From Sparassis latifolia (lineage: Eukaryota; Basidiomycota; Agaricomycetes; Polyporales; Sparassidaceae): a stretch of DNA of 64,000 nucleotides. The stretch spans positions 1,054,001-1,118,000 of the forward strand of contig CM031552.1 of assembly GCA_018466975.1 (NCBI GenBank), read 5' to 3'. Below the pieces are notes generated by a model. The model was not told the DNA's origin. It searched no databases and saw only the letters and a list, made by a program, of their open reading frames with translations. The position numbers were made by a program, and so were the translations under genes. Below, piece after piece: positions 21,236-32,241 of the stretch. The stretch's first letter is position 1. The number at the start of each line of letters is the position of its first letter.

Positions 21236-23514
21236 TACATGATAAACTAGACTCGTACTAATGTACTACGCAATCCCGACATGTATTACTAGAGCGACGC
21301 ATCCGTAATCAATGCCGTTCCGAAAGCCTCATACTCCTCAACTGCAGCTCACGGCCAATTCCACAAAAAGAAGGCAGATCAAGGGTTAAAACCTGGCAGG
21401 AAAAATTCGTGCAAAAAACCTGTCCAGGAATGAGATGTGGTTCGCCACCGATCTGATAAAACTCACCCCTGACCAGAGAGGGCGAGAGTATGAGGACCAT
21501 CTTCCTGGCATCGAATTACGATGCTATTCAGGTAGAGCAAGGTACTCAGATTCATCAGAAATGATGAGCATAGGAGTGTCGTCGACGAGGGAGAGGACAT
21601 CGTTCGTGAGTGAAGCAACGGCAACCATCCATAAATGGAGGGAAGCCGGTGAGATACGACGTCGTGCACACGAAGAACATGCACGCGGAGACTGCCTGCA
21701 GTGGGGACGTCTGAACGAGACAGGAACGCGCGGCAGGATTCAGATGTCGCCGGTGTCTCGGATCGCAAGTGAGATTCGTTCGCCGGTGTTCTTTTCGGCA
21801 AACGCGATCGAGGTGTGCGTCGGTCAAAGTGTATTGAGGCCGACTATGATCTGTAATATAAACATCTGGAAAAAGAACAATACCTATATAGTGCTATGTA
21901 GCTCGCGTAGGCCTGAGAGGCCTGTAGCAATGTCCCAAATTATGTAGAGGTCTGTAGATGAGCCGTTCCTACAGGAGTATCGGCTAGTATCGGCTAGGAC
22001 TGTAGTCGCGTAGTCTCCGAGGCTCTGTAGGATCCTGTAGGACCTGTAGGACACGGTGTGAAAGTATTCTTGGCTGCACGATAGCTCTATCTTGGCATAC
22101 CATTTTCCGGTGCAATTCATATGAAATGAGGCTCGGAAGGCAATATATTATTAATCAGGGTACGTAGAACATTACAGTCAACAGTTATTATACAATAGAA
22201 TGGCATAAAGTATCACAGCGGTGGAGCGCTAGAAATGACAGGGTGTCTAAGATGTGTAGGTAAAGCTCGCGATCAATGTCTTCCGCCCGCGACTCATGAG
22301 CAGAATGGACTCTCCGTATGCACTCCTCCCCTCCCGCCTGTACTAGTAACCATGTACAGCAGCACCGACAATTAGTACTACAATAAATGCAAGACAGGGT
22401 GCACCTTTGTCAACGGTAGTACCTCCACTGGCAGAAGCGGTGGTGTCCAGGTCGGCAATGCAGTTCTTGAGATCATGGACGCAGACTCTCCCAACCTGTG
22501 TGCATATCGAAGATCCTACCAGAGGGACAGGCACCGATAGTTTGCGAAGCAGATGTCCAATGTGCAATCCCAGCGGGGTCAGAGGTAAGTGGGCAGTGGA
22601 GAGAGCGAAACAGTGAGACACCATATGAAGTCTCCAGGCAGATTTAGGGCCGGAGGATAAAGACTTTGAACTTCTGCGCATAGTAGAGAGACGGATAGCG
22701 TCGGAGCGTTGATGTTCTGAAGATAGGAGCGTGTAGGAGCGCGTAGTTCTGTAGTATCTTGTAGCTCGGCTAGGAAACGCTTGAATGTTCTTGCAGACGG
22801 AACGGGGCTTCGCCGAGTCGCCGAAAGATTCATGAGATCTAAATTCCTCCCAACTCCTACATAGCGATCGGTTTGCTACGCAGTCCTACACAGAGCTATG
22901 TAGGCAAGCAGATCTACTGAGACCTACGTAGAAGAGGCAGTCCTACAGTAAAAAATTCACTTTTGCAGATGCAAGAGTGTACTTACAAACATCTAACTGT
23001 ATTAATTAGAAATACGCCTGATCAGCGAGCCTCGCGGAAGCCTGACTCTCGCCACTCCGGCGTATTGCGCGCAGGCTATGATACTTTGCGAGAAAAAGCG
23101 ATCTAACTTGCATTGATGAAGCAACGTGGTAGAAAGTACTGTATGTATAGAAATGATTAAGTGCGATACAAAGAACGGTGATATTCGCGGGGCGTGCAAT
23201 CCCTGGCTTCTCCGAGCCCCGATCCTATGCACTCGCGTCGGCGGATGCCACGAACCGGGGTGCGCACCGTGTCCGGGGAAGGGCAGAGGGTCGAAAGCAG
23301 TTAGCCCTCGTAGGCCCTCGGCTGTTCCCCATGGCTCGAGCTGAGGCGCGACAGCGCCGGCCGTCCAGAGTGTGTCTATAGTGATGCGTTGTGCTGTCTA
23401 TACGAATGTTCGTGGCGTGCGTAAAGAAACGTTGCAGATGGGATCTTCCATTAAGGTGTCCATGGGAGGCAGCGAGAAAAATATCCGGTACGGGAATGGG
23501 CGGCTTACACCTTC
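21236..23514. other. Long stretch without a convincing gene; recurrent CTGTAGGA/TCCTACA motifs
   Basis: No frame shows a known domain. A weak minus-strand candidate at about 22343-22680 ends in a hydrophobic tail (APCLAFIVVLIVGAAVHGY), like a GPI-type protein, but has no clear start. Between 21900 and 22950 the octamer CTGTAGGA, its complement and close variants (CGTAGT, CTACGTAG) recur in both orientations, suggesting a decayed repeat array or foldback element. Confidence 0.35.
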
Positions 23515-25587
23515 TTCTCGGGCTCCTCGTCGTCTGCTGCTGCGCCGATCGCTTCGGCCTCGAGCAGCTCCGCGATGCGCAGGTCCTGGGGAAGCAGTGT
23601 CAGAGGACGGTTGGGACGCGTGGGCGATGCAATGTAGGGGGAACACGATACTCACGGGCGACGGCGAGAAGCGACTCCTCTTCCGGATCATGGCGCCGTA
23701 TTTGTAGAACAGGAACGGGCTCGGTAGGAGGACGACCAGGATTAGGCCTAGTAACGTGCACGCCCAATTGATGCCCAACTGGAGGCGGGTGAGTGGGGGA
23801 AGGCAAGGGATGAGGAAGGGAGGAGTACGCACGTTGTCGTACATCTGGACTGTGAAGAGCGGAAAGCCGGCTGCGATAGCGGAGCGAACGAGCGTATTCG
23901 CCGAGAGTGCGGAGGCAGCGTATAAGAGGTACGTGTCGACAAGGTACGACTGTGCGCCTCCGTCAGCAACCCGTCGCGAGCACACAACGGAAGGAGGTAT
24001 ATAAAAAACGACGCACGATGAACGAGACGAAAACGAGGCTAACGCCGTACCCGATGAAGATCGTCGCGAACGCGGGCGCGACCCAGCTCACACTCGCGTA
24101 CGCGCCGGTCCAGCCGAGCCAGAAGCAGCCAATGATGAGCGTGGGCGCGCCGATCATCGCGCCGGTGAGGCGCCCCTCTGGCGGCGGGAAACCATGCCAC
24201 TTGGGGATCAGCGCGTCGTGGTGGCGCGACAAAAACCAGAAAGTGGCGGCGCCGAAGGTCGTCCCAATCCCAACACCGATGAAGATCAGCCCGCACTCGC
24301 CAATCGTGAAGCCGTGTTTCCCCATGAAGATCACAGGCATCGCTTCGAACACTGGGGTATGGTAGGGTCAGCGGAGTGCACACAATGTGGGGGAAAAACG
24401 ACGCGCACGGGAGTAGAGGATGCCGTAGATGAACGCGGTGTAGAGCGTGACGAGTACGAGGATCGGCTCCATCACGAGCATGATGATGGGCCGGTATAGC
24501 GTGCGATGCAGGACGCCCCGGACGGACCAGTCTGACTTCTCGTGCTCGGCGAACTTGTCCTTATTTGCAACAGGGTCTGCCTTCCGCAACCTGCGGGCCT
24601 GCAGAAAATTCTTTTGAGCATACATCGGGGTAATCTAGCAATAAATACCTTCCCACCTTCCGCTGCAGGATGACGGGTGCATACGTCTCGGGCAGGAAGA
24701 AGATCATGATCACTGTGCAGGTCCCTGCAAAAATCATCATGATCCAGAATACCCACCTCCACCCGAGGTAGCTCGAGGTCAAACTGGCAACCAACAAGGT
24801 CAGAAAATAATCCGACTCTATGACGCAGCGGGCACCGCTCACAATCCACCCACGATGGGGCCGAGCACGGGACCGGTGAACACGCCCGCGACGAACATAC
24901 TGGTGGCGTGCCCGCGGTTGACGGGGTCCCAAATATCCACTATGACGCCCCCGCAGTTAGTGAGGGGAGCGACGGCGAAGAAGCCGCCGAGGAAACGGGT
25001 CACGAGCAACGTCTCAATGTTGTGCGCGAGAGCCTGGCCGAGGTGCAGGAGAGTGTAGGCGCTGAGTGCGACGATGAACATCGGTTTGCGCCCGAGCAGC
25101 TCGGAGCCGGGTCCCCAGATGAAGGGCCCGAATATGTAGCCGCAGAGGAAGACGGAGGTGACGAGGTAGGCGGTCTCCTTCGGCTTATGGAAGTGCGCGG
25201 CGATGTTGGTGCCGGCGAAGGACGGCGCAGAGGAGGCAAACGTTCTGCAGGAGGATAGATATGAGCGGGGTTGATACTGGACATAATATAACGGAGGACG
25301 TACACGTTGACGGTCATGAGGAGGCATATAACGGTGATGCCCCACTTGCGTGCGAGCGACCAGCTCTGCGGGTTTTCGGGGTCATCGGGGCCGTCCCAGG
25401 TTACCTTGTCATAGTCAAGCACCTCCTCTTTCTGAGGGGGCAGGTAGGGGCCCGGCTGCCTCGAAGGCGGGTCTCGTGGGTCGTCGCCGCCGTATTGCTC
25501 TGTGCGAAACTCGTCTATCTCCCACTCAGGACGGGGGTCCACCTCTGTGGCGCTGCTAGACTTGGACGGTACTGGGCGTAAATCCAT
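23515..25587 (-). CDS. MFS transporter A (DHA1-like, drug/polyamine antiporter group)
   Basis: A plasma-membrane-type 12-helix major facilitator of the fungal multidrug/polyamine group, specificity unknown. Start 25587 with a soluble N-terminus MDLRPVPSKSSSATEVDPRP, followed by TWDGPDDPENPQSWSLARKW, the hallmark sequence just before helix 1. Then FGPFIWGPGSELLGRKPMF (loop 2-3 motif A, G-x-L-x-x-x-G-R-K), RFLGGFFAVAPLTNCGGVI (motif C region), LTSSYLGWRWVFWIMMIF, LPETYAPVILQRK, FKGKHGFTIGE-type loop and PPPEGRLTGAM. The C-terminus DLRIAELLEAEAIG...EPEKKV stops at 23515. About eight exons with small GT-AG introns keep one frame and no break is seen. It is a close paralogue of the gene at 41077-43135, in opposite orientation. 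Confidence 0.85.
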
Positions 25588-26762
25588 TCTAAAGAAACTG
25601 TGAAGGACAGAAAAGCCAGAGGTCAGGGAAGCAGGAGGGCAGGGAGGGACGGAGAGGGCAGCCGGGACTGTCTAGAGGCGGGGTGCGGCTTATGTATGGA
25701 GGGGGGCCCTGACATATGGCTGGTTTGTTTCTGGCAAGATCTGCATCTGGCGCGCTGCGGGAGCGGGACCGGAAAGAGAGTTACCGTGGGCCGAGGACCA
25801 GACTTGCGCCGAAAACGGCAGGTCTCTTAACAAATAAGGAAGGAGACGGGTGAAGGATCCCGCTGGCGACGTCGCGGCATGGGCGGCCGACAGCAGCAGT
25901 AACCACCTGTAACCACTTATGAGATATTACGGCGGTTATCAAGGCGCGCAGTAAGGACGAACTGGACCTCTGCGAAAACATATGCGACATCAGCGCGATA
26001 TGTCAATTCGACATTACACAGAAGGTCCGACTGGGGCGCAATGGTGAGTCAAACAACAAGTCAAAGTTAAGGACACCCGAGGCGCGCCCGACAATCGCGG
26101 AGATCCTCCTCGGCGTCCTCGGGACCGTTCTTGCTTCCGGCTCCCGGGCAGACCCTACTCAACGCCTCGCCTCGATCTCCGATGACGACATCGACCCTAA
26201 GCATGCCAACTCCATCTGACAAATCGACCTGAAGAATATGTCTCTCCCACGTTCGGCGGGTGCAGCAGCTGCATTGACCTGGACTTACTGCAGCGTTAGG
26301 CAGACTACAATATAATCCTTATTAAGTGGGGGGAGGACGGGTTATAAAGCCGCGGCGTAGATGTTCGACGTTCAACAATATAGTTTGACCGACGTACGTC
26401 GTATGCACGAAGCATATCGATGGTGAGTTCCCAACTTTGCACTGGCGGATCTTGTGGTTCTAGCTTGCGGCCTGTGGATGCGTATCATCTTCTCGACGTG
26501 TTTCCAAATTGCGACTTCTGCCCCCTCCCTTGCGACAGAATCGTCAATCGTCGTGCCAAATGCCTCGAGTTTTCAGACAAGCTACCTCTTCTCCGTGACT
26601 ATATGATAAATTGCAGTACAAACATTACAGAGCTTCATAGCGATTACAATTACCGTGCAGAAACGCAGGACACAGCGACGAACACTAACATAGAAACATG
26701 ATATCTCTCCCGAGAGCGAAAGCAAAGTCCCTTCCTAACCTGATTGCAGCAGCGAACGACGC
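25588..26762. other. Intergenic, with two unassigned open stretches
   Basis: On plus, about 25925-26219 is open without a start codon and ends RADPTQRLASISDDDIDPKH. On plus, 26420-26701 has a 93-codon frame with several cysteines. Neither has a recognised relative. GC-rich coding-like use in the first could mark a relic exon. Confidence 0.25.
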
Positions 26763-29134
26763 CTACGCCCGCCGCGTGCTCTTCCGTGTCGGCACCGGCG
26801 GCGACCCATCGCGCTCCTTACGCTTCGACGAGCGGCGCGCGGCGATCTGCGCCCGCTCGGCGCTCGGCGACTGCGGCAACTTGTAATTCGTCGGCACCGA
26901 CGTGAATGCGTTGTTCGACCACGTCTTCCCGCTCGTGCCCGTCCCGGGCTCTTCGCCGCCAAACAATCGCGCTCCGCTGGCGACGCGCGACATCGAGCGT
27001 TGGGCTGGCCGTGGCGTGGACGGCGCCTCTGTGATCGGCGGCGAGAGCGAGAGCGGGAGCACGTCGGCGTCCTCCCGTGCCTCCTCGAACTCTTCGTTAG
27101 AGTGTGCGAGCAGCTCCCGGTAGCCTGCTTGGATCAGGCCGTAAAAACTGGAGCAGGTACGTTAGAACAACTGCAGACATATATGGTTGAGGTTGCACTT
27201 ACCGTGGGTCGCGGGTATATACGCGTAGGAGAACCTCCCCAAATGTCTGGGGCATCAGCAACGAGATGTCGCCCAGCTCCGCCTTGCGGGATCCTGCATC
27301 CTATCGTGAGCGTGCGGACGTTCACCCGAACGGGGAAATTGGCTTACTGTTAGGGTGCTGCTTCGAATAGAACTTGACGCTGTCGAGCGGGTTCTTGTCC
27401 TTCATCCCGTAGTGCATCCGCGAGAGGTCGACGATGACGTGTCGTGGCTCGAGCGCCGCGATGTCCCCCTCAATCGGCTCGCCCACGCCCTCGCTCTTGC
27501 CTTCTCCCTCGCCCTCTTCCGTGTCGAGGTCCTCCACCTCCCGCGACGCAAGCAACGTGGCAGGCAGCCGCTTCACGGCATCTACGATCCGCTCCGGCGT
27601 GAAGTACCGCCGGCAGTGGTCAATATAGCTCCACTCGAACACCTTGTAATCCACCATGCGATAGAGGTTGCGCGTCGTGATCCGGAAGAAAATTGCGCGC
27701 GCCTCGGCGAGTTCCTGTGCGTATCTACGGGTCAATAATGCGGAGAAGGCTGAAATAATCACGCACAGGTTCTTCAGAGCTTTCAATCTGAGTGCGCAGG
27801 TGGTCGGTTAGGTATAGGAACTTGGCAGGATCGTAGATGTGCCTGGAAAAGTTCAAGTGCCTGTCTGCTAACAAAAGGGCGTCCACTAGCATGTACTCGA
27901 TCGCCTTCGCTACGAGTCGGGGAAGGGCATCAGCATCGGGAACAACGCGCTCGATCACGATCGCGCGCATACATACCAGTCTTGTGATTATAAATGCGCT
28001 TGTGGAGGCTAAAGCGGGTCCAGCAGAGTTCATAGACCTGGTTCGCGTCCTTGATGTCGTAGCAGATCTCGTCATTGATCACCCGGGAGGAGTGAATGAG
28101 TCTGAAAATTCGATGAGTCGCATGCAACAAAGGACATCTCAGTAATTCACCGCGTCAGAGACAGGTTTCCTTTCACGTCGACGGCGTGATTGTCCCGGGC
28201 GATGTAGTCGAACCTGCGACACGGAAAGGCTGTAAAAGTCATATATGAGCCAGTCAGCGTGGTGCTCACTTGTCGACGTCCAGGCCGTTTCGTTTGTTCG
28301 CGACAATGTCAAACAAAAATTGTTTCTCGAGTCTAAAAGGGCAGTACCATGTGAGAGCGAGCGCATACAACGACCATAGTCGACACTTACGGGCACATGC
28401 TCTTGTCACCGCCAATGAGCGCCTTGATGAACGTGACGTCCTTCTTGTCCGCCTCCATCTGGCAGCCCTGGATGAGCGCATCGAACATCATATCGGACGC
28501 GTGCTCGTGCTGCCACGTTGCGCCAGGTCTGTACGAGATCAGCCGCGGGGCGCATAAAGGGGGCGGCACTCACAAGGCGCGACGGATGAACTGCCCGTCC
28601 CAGACGTGGCTCCAGGGCCCATGCCCGAGGTCGTGGCAAAGCCCAGCGATGGTGACGCAGTCGATGTCGCGCTGCGTGATGCGCAGCTCCGGCTGGGACT
28701 GCTGCAGGTGTTGGGCCAGGATCATGGAGAGGTACGCGACTCCTGCGGGCGTTTAGGCGGTATTGGTGAGAAAGTGGAATTTTCTTACCTAGAGAATGCT
28801 CAAACCGGTTGTGGGAGGCGGTGGGCCAGACGTGGTAAGAGGTCCCAAGCTGCTTGATGTTGCGCAGGCGTTGGAATTGCGGGCTGCAGATATGAGGTTA
28901 GCATGTATGTAGAACAAAGGGATAGGACGTACGTGTCGATGATGTGACATATCTTCCTATTGAACGGCACTGCGGGCGGATACAAGTGAGGCGGGGCTGT
29001 AGAAGAGACAAAGAGGAGCGCGCACTATAATCATGAATGCAGTCTTTGAAACGACGCGTAAATTTTGGGCTGGAGGGCGCCGTAATGGGTGGGAGAATAT
29101 AATCTTCGGGCTCCATAAGCCTCATGGTGGGCAT
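26763..29134 (-). CDS. SAMHD1-like HD-domain phosphohydrolase (dNTPase family)
   Basis: Member of the HD-domain dNTP triphosphohydrolase family related to SAMHD1, expected to cleave dNTPs to nucleoside and triphosphate. Start at 29134; the N-terminus reads [20 protein letters not shown] and FKDCIHDY, then [26 protein letters not shown] and [11 protein letters not shown] (first metal-ligand His). [13 protein letters not shown] holds the HD pair, and [10 protein letters not shown] gives the last Asp. Downstream are [33 protein letters not shown] and VLPDADAL-like allosteric-lobe sequence. The C-terminal third ends with LFGGEEPG, then [20 protein letters not shown] and a basic tail. There are about eleven exons. 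No SAM domain is visible at the N-terminus, as in most fungal members. Regulation cannot be read from the sequence. Confidence 0.85.
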
Positions 29135-29997
29135 GCTGGTACTGATATAGGACAGACAACGAGGCGCTGCGGAGAATGGGAAGATGTGGGAAGATAACAA
29201 AGAGCGGGCGGTGGGCTGCAGGCCTCAGGGTGGGTACTTATACGGGAGTGCGCAGAGCACTAGAAGCAAAGTGAATTGCAGCGCGTTTCATTTCCCGCGA
29301 CGCCGACTGACCCTTACATAAGCCATTTTACATGGCGGCACCGCCAGATGGGCGTGTCGACGCGTCGACGACGCGTCGCGTTAGCACTCCGCGATCGGCG
29401 CGTCGCAGTCCGCGGACGCAAATCAGTCTCCGTCAACGTTCTACCGCTGACAGTAGATCTCGGAAGTCTATCACTCATTGACAGTACACGTCGTGCGTCA
29501 ACGCCTCAAGCCTCAGGCCTCATGCCTTGTACAGTAGTCATTTTGATCATGAGGTGAATCTCATAAATGTTCCAGTAGCTTCTACAATAGTGTATAACAA
29601 ACAGCACACTCCTGCATACCCAGGCCTCAACACCACACACGATGGCTGCTGTGCAACCTTCTCTTCCCCACCCCCGAATCTTCAGAGGCGTGCCTTGGTA
29701 GATATATCGTCGACCTCCGCACCCCTGTGATCCCTAGGCACCGAAAGAGAAAACATGTCCCGCGATCGATGTATTATAAACAGCGTGGTGAGGCTTTCAG
29801 GGCATGGCAGGCCATCCGACGCAAATTCCATCAGACCGCAGAATTTGAGTCTCACAGTATCAGATGGCTGCAGAAAGCGCGACAGCTTCGTGGATCCCGA
29901 CTTGCCCTATCGATCCCTCTGAAACGACCCTCAAACGTGATGTGACAGACGAGAGAGAGATCCGCACGAAAACACAGAAGACGCGAGATGTACTCAT
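29135..29997. other. Intergenic, no gene seen
   Basis: Holds the presumed promoter of the SAMHD1-like gene and the 3' flank of the PPR-like gene. An imperfect GCCTCAGGCCTCATGCC-type run near 29508-29526 is the only local pattern. Confidence 0.35.
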
Positions 29998-31857
29998 TCA
30001 TCCGGGTTTACGTCGCTCACGCCGTTTCGTCCATTCGTTAGGTAGCATCGCAGCCTTCGCATCCGCAATCGCGCCCGAAACGATGCGCGCCGGCGTCGTT
30101 GTCATTGTGTACCGCGTTTGAGCAAGGATTGCACGGCGCAAAATCCGCTCGAGAGGGGTGGCGTCCCATATCGCCTGTGGAGGGGCTGTCTCTCCGACAA
30201 TGTCCAGCACAGAGGGCACAACATGCTGTTGGTCGGGGGTACCCGAAGAAGATGTGATCGACTGAGGCCGAGCGGGTAACGCCGAAGAAGACGTCTGCTT
30301 CTTATCCGCCACCTGGGTGGAGTCTTGCGAGGAAGGGGAGATGCTCCGAATCAGCTTCTCTTCTCGTGCCTGGGTGGAGTCTTCCGAGGGAGGGGGAATG
30401 AATTTCAGGCTAAGCCGGGGTACTGCGCCAACTTGAAGTACAGTCTCCGTGACCGGAAGGCCCTGGATCACGCCTACAGGAGGATAGCCGAGAAAGCGGA
30501 AAGCCCACAGCTCCTCGGGATACTCCATGCGCGCGGCCGCCAGGAGCTCGCTACGCACACGGTGTACCAGGTGTGCGAGGACGATGCGAAACGTGCGGAG
30601 TGTCGGGAACAGTTTGCACATGCGGAAGGTGCGCAGGACGACGAACACGGCAGCGTAGTCCTGGGCGAGCAGGAACGTGCGCAGCGCGCGGTGCAGGACG
30701 TCGGATGTGATCACCGGCGACCGCCGCGGGACCACGCTCTGCGCCTGCCGCGCGTGACACTGCAACATCTCGCGGTAGAGCGCACGGGGGGTGCGCACGG
30801 CTACCGAAGGGGGCGACCGCCGTGTCCGCACACTGCGCCGCTGCTTCTTGATGCACATTGCGCGGAAGAGGCTGCTGAAGGTGTAGGCGTCCGGGAGGAA
30901 CTCGCCGGTGTCGTCGTCCAGCAGGACCTGGTAGATCTGGAACGCCTGGTCGACGTAATGCTGCGACACTTCAGTCGCAATGACCGCGTTGCAGAACGCC
31001 AGATCTGGCTCGACTGCATCATCTGCCATGTGAGCGACGGTCCATTTGGAGGTGGCGCCAGTGACTTCCGCCGGTGCTAGATGCCTGATTAGGCTGGTGT
31101 ACGGGGCCGGGCTGTCTTTTTTGGGTCTGCCAATATCGCTTTCGGTCTGTAGAGAGTCTGCGACTTTTTCAGGTTGACCTACGAAGTCTCCGCTAGCCCA
31201 ACGGCGCGCCGATGCGGCGGAGCCCGCACGAGCATGTATGTGCACGAGAAATGATCTCGTCTCCTTCGCCAGGATGTACCCAGGATCTGTCCGAGTGCGG
31301 ACGAACGTCGCTACGACGCTATCGATGAACTCAGGGGTGCAATTCATCGTCCCTACCAGTAGATGGAGCACGTGGCGCAGGGTACGCTCGTTGAACGATC
31401 TGTGGGAGAAGAGCTTACCCAGCGCGTCGAGCAGCTCGTCCTCGCTCGGGGACTCCTGGGCGGCGGCGATGATGAACATCTGCGTGCGGAGGGACACGGA
31501 GGGGATGAAGCCGTCCGTGATCATGCGGGAGTACATCATGGCGGCAGGAATAACATGGCCGTGGCGGAGGAAGAGCGACACGGCACCCTCGTAAGCGAGG
31601 AAGCGGGAAGGGTTGTCGAACGCGCCCTTGGAGACTGTGAGCTGGAACTGCTGCAGGGCTATGCCGTGCTGGCCGGACTCGACGTAAGGATAGAGCTTGA
31701 GCAGGAGTTTTCGTATGCGGAGCGGGTAGCTGGCAAATTCGAGGGCTAACCACCTTTTTAACCTCTTTGGAGCATTGGAAGCCCAGCGTGCTGAGCTTGG
31801 ATTTCTGACCAGAGAGTGGACGGTGGGGAGACGCGCAGAGGAGAGGAGGCTCAACAT
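29998..31857 (-). CDS. Mitochondrial PPR-like protein
   Basis: An intronless frame of 619 codons. The N-terminus MLSLLSSARLPTVHSLVRNP is basic, hydroxylated and without acidic residues, like a mitochondrial presequence. The body is made of helical hairpins: GAVSLFLRHGHVIPAAMMYS, RMITDGFIPSVSLRTQMFI, DAYTFSSLFRAMC, PALYREML-type segments, LHRALRTFLLAQDYAAVFVV, LRTFRMCKLFPTLRTFRIVL. The spacing and the last (F-P-x-x-R-T-F) are those of pentatricopeptide repeats, which bind organellar RNA. Fungal PPR proteins typically act in mitochondrial RNA processing or translation. The C-terminal 150 residues are Ser/Pro-rich and then basic. Assignment is by pattern, and the specific orthologue is not recognised. 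It lies 384 bp from the divergent 5-phosphatase gene. Confidence 0.6.
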   Translation of the reverse strand: MLSLLSSARLPTVHSLVRNPSSARWASNAPKRLKRWLALEFASYPLRIRKLLLKLYPYVESGQHGIALQQFQLTVSKGAFDNPSRFLAYEGAVSLFLRHGHVIPAAMMYSRMITDGFIPSVSLRTQMFIIAAAQESPSEDELLDALGKLFSHRSFNERTLRHVLHLLVGTMNCTPEFIDSVVATFVRTRTDPGYILAKETRSFLVHIHARAGSAASARRWASGDFVGQPEKVADSLQTESDIGRPKKDSPAPYTSLIRHLAPAEVTGATSKWTVAHMADDAVEPDLAFCNAVIATEVSQHYVDQAFQIYQVLLDDDTGEFLPDAYTFSSLFRAMCIKKQRRSVRTRRSPPSVAVRTPRALYREMLQCHARQAQSVVPRRSPVITSDVLHRALRTFLLAQDYAAVFVVLRTFRMCKLFPTLRTFRIVLAHLVHRVRSELLAAARMEYPEELWAFRFLGYPPVGVIQGLPVTETVLQVGAVPRLSLKFIPPPSEDSTQAREEKLIRSISPSSQDSTQVADKKQTSSSALPARPQSITSSSGTPDQQHVVPSVLDIVGETAPPQAIWDATPLERILRRAILAQTRYTMTTTPARIVSGAIADAKAAMLPNEWTKRRERRKPG

Positions 31858-32241
31858 GCGCCTGGGGGCGCCATAAGTATTTACTTTGCGACAAAAGACG
31901 GAGAGATTGGCCTATATGATACGCTGAAAGTGAGCACAAGAAAGCAGAGAGGAGAAAGACCGACCAGAACTACGTATACGTACTATACTGCTATCAGACT
32001 TTGGACGTCGTCGCGGACGCTAACTAGGATGATCAGTGACGTGACCGTGATCCCGGTCACAGCAGTCACCGGTGGTTGTCACGGTTAGTCCATCTTAGAT
32101 CACCGCGACGACGACGAGCAGCAGCCAGCTTCACGGCTCAGCTGTGGACAATCAACGGATATTCTTTCATCTTGAACTCTTGCACTGTATTATTTGCACA
32201 GACGACGGCGACACTAGCGCGTTCGCCGGTCGAACCACGCC
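31858..32241. promoter_or_regulatory. Divergent intergenic region between PPR-like and 5-phosphatase genes
   Basis: A 384-bp space separates two divergent starts (31857 minus, 32242 plus), so both promoters lie here. The palindrome-like GTGACCGTGATCCCGGTCAC sits at about 32039-32058 and would be a candidate operator. No factor is assigned. Confidence 0.4.

Noticed and set aside
30325..31080. Long plus-strand frame opposite the PPR-like gene
   Set aside because: It is the antisense shadow of a 619-codon frame with a better protein pattern, and has no recognised domain.
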